A DNA stretch of 64,000 bases, taken from CAZAYY01 sp964489525 (GTDB lineage Bacteria > Chloroflexota > Anaerolineae > Anaerolineales > JABWBV01). The stretch is from NCBI GenBank assembly GCA_964489525.1, contig CAZAYY010000001.1:124001-188000 (forward strand). Reading direction: 5' to 3'. The position numbers and the translations under genes were made by a program. The notes beneath the pieces are model-generated. The model ran no database searches, was not told the DNA's origin, and was given only the letters and a program-made list of their open reading frames with translations. Each line of letters begins with the position of its first letter. The stretch's first letter is position 1. Shown in pieces: positions 50,101-62,100 of this stretch.

Positions 50101-53100
50101 GGTGTGGCCGAAAACCTGGTCATCACCGACAGCCTGCCTGCCGGAACCACCTACGTGGGCGACACCAGCGGTCTGCCCGTAGATTGGGACAGCCAAACCA
50201 TTACCTGGACGCTGCCCAACCTGGCCGGCAACAGCAACTACGCCGGTTCGCAGCCCTTCAACTGGGTGGTTTCGCTGGATATTGACCCGCAGTGGATCAC
50301 CGGCAGCCAGGTCATTGGGCCAAACTGCGTGGGTGTTACCAGTTCCAGCCCCGGTGAAACCAACCCGGACAACAACACGCGCTGCTCCGACCCAATGGAT
50401 GTCTGGGAAGACGATGTTGAAATCCAGGTAAACAAATGGCCAAATGTGAACGACCCGGCCCCTGGCCAACAGTTTGAATTTACCGTGCAAGTCTGCAACA
50501 ACCGCGGCTCGGGCGTTGGGCCTGTTGTGCTCACCGATACGCTGCCAGCCAACCTCACCCTGCTCGATTGGTACGTCCGCGACGAGTGGCGCCCCATCTG
50601 GCAAGAAATCTACCGCCCGTCTGGCCCTGGTGACCAACTCATTCTGCAGGCTCCTGCCCTGCCCGGCAGCACCTGTGAAGAGGTTGCTTTGCGGGTAGCG
50701 CTTGACCCGTCTGCCCAACCTGGCGACCCCATCCCCAACGATGCCGTGGTCTGGGCAGCCAACGATGTTTACTGGGATAACAACAGCTCATACAACGAAC
50801 CCCAGGTTGGGGAACCACGCTACGACCTGGCGGTTTACAAAAACGTCCACAGCTACGGTCTGATGCCGGTACCCGGCGGTATGGTGGCTTTTGACCTGAC
50901 GATTGAAAATCGCGGCAACATTGCTACCACCATATACCTCTCAGAATCCCTGGGCACCGGGCTGAACTTTGCCTTTGCCCAATGGTACCAGGGCTACGGC
51001 GACAAGCTGCCTGTGCCAACCTATATCTCAGGCGCTGCGGTTTGGGACCTGGGTGCAACCCCGGCCTATGCCAACCAGGGTTATGTACTGGGTGTGGGGG
51101 AACAGCTTGGCCTGGGCGTCTACGCCCTGGTGGATCCATCTGTCTCCCCGGGCAGCGCCTTAGAAAACTGCGCCACGGTTATTCCCGGTGATGAGGACGT
51201 GTTTTGGGATGACAATACAAGTTGTGTCCTGATTGGGATTAACGACTACGGCCCCAACCTGGCTGTCATCAAAACCCACAACTGGAACTGGGAAGGCCAG
51301 CTTGGCTATAACATTGAATTCTACAACTATGGGGATGAACCCATCTACAATGCCTGGATTACCGACACCCTGCCCGATTTAACCGCCTGGGACGGTTGGT
51401 GGGACAGCGGCAATGTGGGCCTGGACTGGCAGTATTTCAACACCTTTACGCAAACCGGCAGCACCCTGGCCTGGAATTTCAACATCATTCCACCGTTCCT
51501 CAGCCGGAACACCTGGTCCTACGGCAGCCTGGCCTTCAACGCCAACCTGGATGAACCAGGCCAGCGCGCCCGCTGGTACACCAACACAGTCAGCATCACC
51601 TCACTGCCTGGCGAAATCAGTCCATACAACAACGAGTTCACCGACGTCGCCTTCAGCGGCGGCGAGTTTGAATGGCTGGATATTGATATTTACCGCAACC
51701 ACATCTGGGGCAACGCCCCGCAAGGCCCGGTTACCATTACAGTGGGCCTGAGTGAAACCTACTTTGGCGCCGGCTGGTTCGACTGGTCCGACACCCCAAC
51801 CCTCAACCCGGGCATGACGATCTATGCCGCTGCCGGGCAGGGCCTGCTGCCGGTTGCTGCCGAAATCCCCACCCCGTGGGAAGTTTGGGTAGATTCCTCC
51901 GCCGGCCTGGTTTGGGGCCAGTTGGGCATTCCCAACACCCAAATTGCCGTGAATGGCTATTGGGAAGGCGGCTATCTGGAAATCCATACCGACGCCAACG
52001 GCTACTTCACGGCCACCTACCCGCTGGCCGGCTTTGGCGCCATGCCGGTAAGCGCCCAGGTGGAAATCCTCTACCGAACCCAAATCAACGGGTCCAACGT
52101 CACCTTCCACAGCTATCACCAGAGCCCCGACCTGATCCTTCAGGTGAACTATGGGCATGATTGGATCGAAGGACAGTATGACCCTGTCTACACCGTGGTA
52201 CTTACCATCACCGAATCGGATGGCGTAACCGTAAAAGACGTGGCCACCCTGGTCAGCGGTGTTGTGCCCTGGTGGGGCGGCAGCACCGGCTTTTCGACCA
52301 ACTGGGAAGATTCGATCACCTGGCACGGTCGCCCTGGAGGCTACTACCCCGATATTCAGTCGGGCGATTGGGTCTTTGGGGTTGTGCTTGAAAACGGGAA
52401 AACCGCTCAGGTCCAGATCGGCGAAATCTCTGGCAGCCTCGACGCCCCCACCAATTTCTTCTCCGGGACAATCTACGTCCCCTGGCTCGACCCCCAGGAA
52501 CCCCTTTGGACCTCGGTGCACCCCTGGGGTGCACCCGAAGGTGTGCCCGGCTGCGGCGACTGGATTTTACCCAACGGGACCGACCCGGCCACCTGCGACT
52601 GGAGCGAAACCTGGGATGTGCCCTACAACAACGATGTGGCCCTTTCATACACCGACCCGCAGGGCCATGAAATCTTCAACACCTTTTCCGACCCGGCTCC
52701 CTACCTGCGTCTGGATAAATGGGCCGAAGGCACCCCGGCCACCGGCAGCAACTACCGTTGGGTCATTGAAATCTGGAACGATGGCCAGGAAACCGCCCAA
52801 AACGTAGTGGTGACTGATACCCTGCCCGCCGGGGCGGAATATTCAGCCGATACAGCTGGCGTTGCAGTCCAGGATCTGGGCGGCGGCGTGCTGGTTTGGG
52901 AATTTGGGGCCCTGGCCCCTGGCCAACACCACAAATTTTACCTGTACACCGCCATCACTGCCGACCCCGACACCTACCTGACCAACATGGCCCAGGTAGG
53001 CAACCCCGGCGGGCCAGACACAGGCAGTCTGAACGACAAGATGGGCTCTGAAACCCGCCTGGTTTTCGAAAACATGGCCGACCTGAGCATTGGCAAAGGC

Positions 53101-56100
53101 TCCTGGACGGGCAACCCAACCGCCGGCCAGACCTTTGTTTGGGACATGAACATTTGCAACCAGGGTCCAACCAGCAGCGGCTGGGTGCAGGTCAACGACA
53201 CCCTGCCGGCCTGGGCTACCTTACTTACCTGGTGGTCGAACCAGCCCGGCTGGAATGACAACACGCAGGGCCAGTCCCTGGAATTCACCCTGCCCGGCCT
53301 ACCAGAATGGGAGTGCAGCCAGCTCTACCTCTGGGTAGAAGTAGACCCCTTGATATCCATAGGTGAACCAATCTCGAACACGGCTTACGTGGTCAGCCTC
53401 CCGGACATGAACCCCGACAACAACGAATCCACCTGGTGGAGCAGCATTGGTGAACCTTTCAGCGACCTGCACATTGAAAAGTACCTGGAAAACAGTGTCC
53501 TGACCCCCGGAGGCTACCTGATTTATCAAATTTACTACAGCAACAACGGCAACCTGGCCGGCGAGAACGTGGTGATTACCGAAACCCTGCCGCTGAGCAC
53601 CACCCTGGCGGAAGCCTGGTACCAAGACAACCAGGGCAATACCCACGCCTTCCCGCCCACCTGGACCGTTGGGCAAACTGCAGTTTGGGATCTTGACCGG
53701 GTAGAACCGGGCTTCGACGGGCGCATTTACATCAAAGCAGCTATTGACCCGGCTGCCCCGGTCGGGCTGGAACTGACCAACACAGTTGAGCTTGGCCACA
53801 GCGGACAAGAGCGCTACCCCGATGACAACACCGCCTCCTGGACAGAGCAGGTCTACCCGCCAGGCTCCAATCTGCGCATCAGCAAGACCCATACCTCGCG
53901 TAACGCAGATGACTACACCTTCTCTGAGGTCGAATACGAACTGCTCATCGAAAACATTGGCGATGAGATTGTGCCCTTCTTTACTGTCACCGACATCCTG
54001 CCGCCGGGCATTCATTGGAACGGCTATTGGCAGTTCCATTGGGATTGGAACCGCCTGGATGAGTTTACCGATATAGACGGCCTGGGTGAAGTGCTCGTCT
54101 GGTATATGCACGATATCTACCCTGGTGACACATTCCGCATCTATCTCCGGGCCGAGCCGAGTACCCTCGGCCTAGGCCAATCCCTGCCCATGCAGTGGTA
54201 CACCAACACAGCCGTGATTACCACCCCGGCCGGTGACCCCACCCCCTGGGACAACACGGCGCTCGACTATCTCTTCTCCGGCCCCGAAGTAGGTTGGGTG
54301 GATCTCGACGTTTACGGCAACCACATCTGGGGGTGGGCGCCTGCTGGCCCCATCACCATTACCCTGCCATTCACCGAAACGGTCCTCTATAGCGACAGCT
54401 TTGACTTCTGGTTCGATGGCCAGCTTGTACCAGGCGACACCGTAACCGTTACAGCGGGCAGCGGCTATGCCCCAGTAAGTTTCACCATCCCCGATCCATT
54501 TGACGTAGAAGCAGACTCTGCCACCGGCATGGTCTGGGGCCAGGTGGACCACCTGGACAACCAGCCGATTGAAGTAGATCTGTATGGCTATTACGGCCAG
54601 GTGGCAACCACTGACAATGCCGGCAATTTTAGCGCCTACTTCCCCGAATTCCCGCGCGGGGGCGAGGGTGAGGTACGCTACCACAGTTGGGTGGATAACA
54701 CCGAAGTCACCTATCACCGGTACTTCCGCTCGCCCGACCTGACTTTGGAGGTGAACTACGGCCACGACTGGATAGAAGGCCGCTACGAGCCGGGCTATAC
54801 CGTTGTCCTGACCGTGACCGAATCGGACGGAGTAACCGTAAAAGCCACCGCCACCCTGCCCACGGGCTACGTGCCCTGGTGGGGCGGCGACACCGGCTTT
54901 TCGACCAGTTGGGAAGATGTTTTTGACTGGAGCGCCTATTCCGATGGCCAGCGGCCCGACATCCTGCCCTACGATCATGTGTACGCCCGGGTGCTGGAAA
55001 ACGGACGCAGCGCCCATGTGCAGCTTGGCGAAATGAACGGCAGCCTGGATGCCGCCGCCGACCGCTTCGAAGGTACCCTGTACGTCCCCTGGCTCGACCC
55101 GGACACTCCCCTCTGGGTGGAATGCCATGCCTGGGACAACCCCGGCGGCGTGGACAACATAAACGCCTGGGTACGGCCTGATGGTCTGGACCCGATCGTT
55201 TGCGACTGGAGCAGCCAGTGGGACATCCTGCCGGGCCATGATATAGGTGTAAGCTACACCACACCCGACCAGCCTGGCTCCGAACCCGACCACCGGGTCT
55301 ACAACGCTTTCCGCCAGCCTGCGCCGTATGTCCGCCTGGAAAAATGGAGCCAGGGTTCGCCCGGCGAAGGGGGCAGCCTGGTCTTCTACATCCACTACTG
55401 GAACGAGGGCGACGCGTCCAGCCAGGGGCTGGTGATAACCGACACCTTTATTGGCCTGGCCTACCTGAGCGACACGAGTGGGGTTGCCCCCAGCCTGGTG
55501 GGTGAAACGCTGACCTGGACACTGCCCGACCTGCAGCCCGGCGAAGATCGCCAGTTCATGCTGTTGATGGAAGTGACCGCTCCGGAAGGGAGCGTGATCA
55601 CCAACACCGCCCAGGTGCTGGTGACGGACAACCAGGCCTATCCCTGGGAAAGCCGGGGGGTTTGGGAGCAAACCGTGCGCTCTGGCGAAGCCGACCTTTC
55701 CATCGAAAAATGGGCGGTCACCGGAGACCCATACAGCGGCCTGCCGTTCCTGTACACCGTGCAGGTGTGCAACCCCAACCCTGCCAGCGTGGGCAATGTG
55801 CTGGTGACCGATGTGGCTTTGCCCGGCCTGGTGATCACCGGCTGGCAGGCCGAGCTGCCGCCCGACTGGCTGCCCTGGCAGGAGGTCGCCTTCAGCCCCG
55901 ATTCGCTCACGCTGCTGCTGCCAGCCCTGTCCGACTGGGAATGCGCGCGCTTCGACGTGATCGCCGAAGCCGCCCCCGGCCTGCCTTTTGACGAGTGGAT
56001 GACCAACACCGCCGCGGTAACCTCAAGCGCTGTAGACCCCAACCCGGAAAACAATGCGGCCGAAGCCAGCGCCCGCAACAGCCGCTGGCCGTTCTTCAAC

Positions 56101-59100
56101 CTGACGCTGCGCAAAAGCCTGAGCAAATGGGGCAGCATCCTCGTCCCCGGCAGCCAGGTGTGTACAAATATCGATCTACGCAATGAGGGCAATCTGCCGC
56201 GCTACGCCCTGGCCCTGAACGACACCCTGCCGGAAGGCGCTACCTTCAACCAGCTCTTCCGCCTGGGGCAAAACCAGTGGGTTCCGCTGGTTCCCGACAG
56301 CGTCAACGGGCAGGAAGTCACCTGGAGCTGGCCTGTGCTGTATGCCAACCAGGAAGTGACCTTCATCTTGTGCATGGACACCGACCCCGGCCTGGCGCCG
56401 GGCGTGACGCTCGTCAACACAGCCAGCGTGACCGCGCAGCCAAATGAATTCCGCACCGACGACAACACCTCGCAGGCCGCCTTCAGCCTGCAGGCCCCCG
56501 GCCCCAACCTGGTGGTGGAAAAAACCCACTCCTGGCACGACCGCCAGCGGCTGGAATGGGCGTTAGAACTGACCAACTTTGGCAGCGAAAAGATCTACAA
56601 CCTGACCTTTACCGACACCCTGCCAGCCGGGCTGACCTGGCTGGATGAATATTGGCTCGACTGCTCCGGCTGCGAGCTGGACACCTCCGGCCTGCCCGAC
56701 CTGGTGCTGCGAGTGCCGCAGTTGGATCCCAACCAAACCTACCGCATTTCCTTCATGACGGGCGCCGACCCGGCTGCCCTCTTCACCTGGTATACCAACA
56801 CGCTGACCAGCAGCCCGCTGCCCGGCGACCCAACCCCGGAAGACAACCAGGCACAGGACGCGGCCTACAGCGGCAGCCTGGTGAGCTGGATTAACCTGCA
56901 GATCGGCAGCAACCATATCTGGGGTGAGGCGCTGACCGCCCCGCTGACCATCACCATCAGTTCCAGCGGGCGTTCGATCGCCCCACTGGTGGTCAGCGAC
57001 CCCGGCTATTTCGACCTGTGGTTCCATTACAGCGAACTGCCGCCGCTGCAGCCTGGAGAAACGCTGACGATTGAAGCGGCGGGCTACCCGGCGATGGTGA
57101 TTGCCCTGCCCGCCCCGTTCTTCGCCCTTGCGGATTCCAACCTGGACCAGATCAGCGGCCAGGTTGGCGTCACGGAAGCCTTTGTGGAAATCTACAGCGA
57201 ATGGGAATACGGCAACCAGGGCCTGTGGACTGACGCCAACGGCAGCTTTACGGCGCAGTTTGCCGATGTACCGCGCGGCGCCCGGGGCGTGGTGCAGGTG
57301 CATCAATGGCTGCCCGACGATACCAGCGGGGCCTGGGTCGGTTTCGAACTGCCTTACCAGGCCAATGACCTGCTCCTGCGGGTCAACAGTGACCATGAAT
57401 GGGTGGAAGGCTTCTACCCGCCCGGCTACACCGTGGTGATCACCCTGACGGAGAGTGACGGCGTGACCATCAAAGACACCGCTGTCCTGACCACTGGCTA
57501 TGTGCCCTTCTGGAACGGCGAAACCGGCTTTGCCAGTCACTGGCAGGGTTGGCAAAGCGGGCAAAACCCCGACATTCAACCTGGAGACTGGGTTTATGGC
57601 CGCGTCGTCGAAAACGGGATGACCAGCCAGGTGCAGCTTGGCGAAATTGAAGCCTACCTGGATGTCGAGAACGACTCGGTCTTTGGCGACGTGCTCGCTC
57701 CCTGGATTACCGAACTTACCCCGGTGCGTTGCGAACTCTGGGGGCCGCGCGACACCAGCGGCGCCCCAACCCGCTATGCCGGGGTCACGCCGGATGGCCT
57801 GGACACTTTCTTCTGCTCCTGGGCAGGTGAGTGGGACATCTGGCCGGGCGATGATGTGGGTATCACCTACACCGAACCTGATGGTGATGAAGTAATCCGG
57901 GTGCTGCGCGAACCTATTCCCTACTTGCGCATCGAAAAATACCAGTACGGCACCCCCGGCGAATTCGGCAGCGCCCTCTTCCACCTGCGCTATTACAACG
58001 ATGGTGACGGCGTGGCTGAAAACGTGGTGATCACCGACACGATGCAGGGTGCAATCTATGGCCTGTCCAACCCGCTGCCAGATGAAATTTTAGACAGCAG
58101 CACAACCCTGGTCTGGCACCTGGGCGATGTTCCACCCTATTCCAGCGGCGATATCTTCATTGCCGCCCCGGTGGCAACCGGCGTGGGCATGCCCATCACC
58201 AACACTGCCCAGATTGCCACCAGCAGCCCCTACAACCAGAGCAGCCCGGAGGAACGCCAGGCTGTCTGGAGCGGCGTGGTAGAACCCAATGATGTCCAGC
58301 TGCGGGTGTATAAGAGCGGCTGGGTAGACACCCCTGTTGCCGGTGACTTTGCTGTCTTCACCGTCAAAATTTGCAACGAAGGCAGCACAAACTCCGGCCC
58401 ATTCACCCTGACCGACACACTCGGTACTGGCCTGGAACTGGTAAATTGGTGGGGCGATTTCTGGGATTACGCCGCTGCCACACCAACCCAACTGGTGATT
58501 GAAAATGCCCTCTTGCACAGCGGCTTATGCCAGTCTTTTTACCTGCAGGCAGCCGTTGACGCCAGCCTACAGCCTGGCGCCCCGCTGACCAACACAGTCG
58601 TCATCGCCTCTGACTCAGACAACGACACCAGCGACAATACTGCAGATTGGTACGGTACGGTGGGCCAGCCTCAAACAGGCATCGGCATCTGGAAATGGTT
58701 CATCGGCGGCGAAATGGTGCCCGGAGGCTGGGTTCGCTATCACGGCCAGGTGACCAACCTGGGCAACACCAGCTTCATCGATCCATTGATTGTCGTGGAT
58801 GAAATTCCCACCACCAGCGGCGGCCCGCTCATCTTCGAATCGCTGGCCTGGAAGGGCTACGACTTCAACAGCCACGACCCCTTTGACCCCCTCGAGTTAA
58901 CTGACGAAATTGTCGCCTGGGAGATCGCCACCCTGCTGCCCGGCGAACGGCGTACTTTTGAACTGATTTTCCGTATCCCGGTGGATGCCCTACCCGGGGA
59001 TATCCTGACCAACACCATCCGCCTCACCGAAGTGCCCGGCTGCTCAGACGAGTGCTATCTGGAGCACACTGTGGTGGAGCAGATCTACGACCACGGTCCC

Positions 59101-62100
59101 AACCTGCTCATCCGCAAGTATGGCGATTGGTACCGGGAAGGCACTGACACCCACAAAGCGAATTTCAATATGGACGTCTTCAACATCGGTGATGAACCCG
59201 TCACTTTTGTCACCCTGACCGACACCCTGCCCGACGGAATGTTCATGGAATACGACGCCTGGACACAAGATTGGAACAATGTCGAGAACTACACCAACCT
59301 GGCAAATGGTTTTGCCTTTACCTTCATTCAAATCAACCCTGGCGACGTCTTCAACGTGAGCGCCGACGCCACCACCGGAGCACCGCCGCTGCAAGGCGGG
59401 CTGGTGTTCACCAATACCGCCGATATCACATGCGTACCCGGCGAACCTACCTGCACCGATAACCACGCTGAACGGGCTTTAGGCACCGGCCCCAACCTGT
59501 GGGTTGAAAAAACCTTTGCCGCCGGACTGCCCGACGCTGGCGAACAGCTGACCTACACCCTGTCCTTCGGAAATAACAGATTGTGGTGGTACGGCATGGC
59601 GGGCAGCGCTGTGCTGACCGACACCCTGCCGGACGGCCTTCACTTTGTGACCGCCACACTGATCTGGCAAGGCATTGAACAACCCTTCGCCCCATTGAGC
59701 ATTACCCCGTTGCCGGGCGGCGGCGAGGAACTCCTTTGGGTGTTCTGGCCGCTGAGCCCTGGTGACGAAGTTACCCTGCAAGTGGTGGTAGAGGTATCCA
59801 GCAATACAGCCGGCGGAGCAGTCCTGGTAAACCAGGCCGCCATCGGCAGCACAGATACTTACCAGGACGGCGAAATGAACCTGGAGGACAACACCGCCAG
59901 CGCCAGCGTCACCCTGCTCTCCAGCATCGGTGATTTCGCCTGGCACGATCGGGACGGCGACGGCCTTCAGGATGAGAACGAAATTGGCTTCGATGGGGCT
60001 ACGGTGCAGTTATACGCCGGCGCGGCGCTGCTGGATTCTTACACCACCGGCGCAGACGGCTACTACATGTTCACCGGCCTGCCCGCCGGGGAATACGAAC
60101 TGCGCGTCGTGCTGCCCAATGGCTTCGTCTTCAGCCCCGCCGACGAGGGCGCTGACGACGCCCTGGACAGCGACTTCGACCCTGCCACCGGCCGCACCGG
60201 CATTCTCACCCTGCCTGCAGATAGCGGCAGCCATTGGGATGCTGGCATCTACCAGCCTGCCGCCGTCATGGGCACAAAATATCACGACCTGAACGGCGAC
60301 CGCAGCAACCTGGGTGACCCGACACTCTCCGGCTGGGTCATTGAAGTCTACGCCGGCGACTGGGAACCCGGCGCCACCCCGCTGGTTACCGGCACCACCG
60401 ACGCCAACGGCTTCTTCTTCATTGGCGGCCTGGCCCCCGGCGCCTACACCGTGCGCGAAGCCCTGCCGGCGGGCTGGGTGCAGACCTACCCTGGCATACC
60501 CACCGCCCCCGGCGAATGGCCCACCTACCTATCCAGCGGCACAGGCCATGGCGGGATGAATTTCTACAACTTTGAACTATTCGACCTGAGCGGCGCGGCC
60601 TGGGAGGACCGCAACGGCAACGGAACCCAGGACGCCGGTGATGCCTTCCTGGCAGGCATCACCATCCACCTGGACCTAAACAACGACGGCAGCCTGGACG
60701 CCACGACCACCACCAACGCCAACGGCGCCTACAGCTTCGCCAACCTTGGCCCCAGCAGCGTTGTACCCAACGCCCACAAAATCAGCCTGAACCTGGGCGC
60801 CAACCAGTTCCAAAGCTACCCGGCGGGCGGCCAGCCTTACACCATCATTGCCACCAGCGGCACCAGCCAGTCCGGGCTGAACTTTGGCCTGTACGACGGC
60901 ATCACCCTGAGCGGGGTGAAATTTGAAGACCTGAACGCCAACGGCATCAAAGAGATTGGCGAACCCGGCCTGGCGGGCTGGACGATCCAGCTCGACCGGG
61001 ACGCCAACGGCAGCGTGGACGCCAGCGCCGTGACCGGAGCGGGCGGCGCCTACAGCTTCAGCGGATTGGCGCCCGCCACCTACCGCGTCACGGAAGTGCT
61101 GCAAGCCGGCTGGACCCAGAGCTGCCCTGAGGCCAGCGTTGTACCCAACGCCTACCAGCTGGCGGCGCTGAGCGGCGACTTCTTCGACGCCCTGCACTTT
61201 GGCAACTTCCGCAGCGCATCCATCAGCGGGATGAAGTACAACGACGCCGACGGCAGCGGCACGATTGGCCTAAATCGAGTACCCTCGATCGACCTGCCGC
61301 TGGCCGGCTGGACCATCTACCTGGACGCCAACAACAACGGCCTGCTGGACGCCGGCGAAGCCAGCGCCGTGACGGGGGCCAACGGGGCCTACAGCTTCAG
61401 CGGCCTGCGCCCCGGCCTGTACCGGGTGCGCGAGGTGCTGCAGAGCGGCTGGACGCAAACCTTCCCGGGCAGCCCCAGCTTTGCCCACGCCCTCTTCCTG
61501 ACCAGCGGGCAGGCAGCTGCCAACCTGAACTTCTTGAACTTCCAACCGCAGGTGATCCTCGACCCGCTGGTGAGCGACCTGCAGCCGGAGAGCGGCCTGA
61601 ACACCGCCCCGGTGCAGATCGTGATCTTTGGCCAGAACTTCCAGAGCGGCGTTGAAGCCGGCCTGGTAGGCCCGGCCTCGCGAGCCGTCTACCCGCTGAC
61701 CATCCTGGCGGCCTCCGGCAGCCAGATTGAAGCCAGCCTGCCCGCCGGCCTGCCCGCCGGGCGCTATGACCTGGTGGTCAACAACCCGGTGCCCGGCCCG
61801 CTGGGCGGCAGCTTCACCCTGGTGGGCGCCTACACCTCGCTGGCGCCCACCCCGCCGGTGGTGAGCCGGGTGACCCCCGCCAGCGGCCCCAACGACCGGG
61901 CCATGACCCTGGAGATCGAAGGCCAGAACTTTGCCAGTGACGCAGCGGTGGAATTGAGCGGCCCGGCTTCCGTAGCCCTGCTAAACGTTCTTTACCTGGA
62001 CAGCACCCGGCTGCGCGCCACCGTCCCGGCCGGTGTGGCCCTGGGCCTCTACGACCTGAGCGTGACCAACGGCCCGGCCGGCGGCGGCCTATCCGCCAGC

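Noticed and set aside
54172..57984. Long minus-strand frames (499 and 473 codons) opposite the giant gene
   Set aside because: They mirror the GC-rich repeat codons of the plus-strand gene, have no ribosome sites and read as low-complexity sequence.
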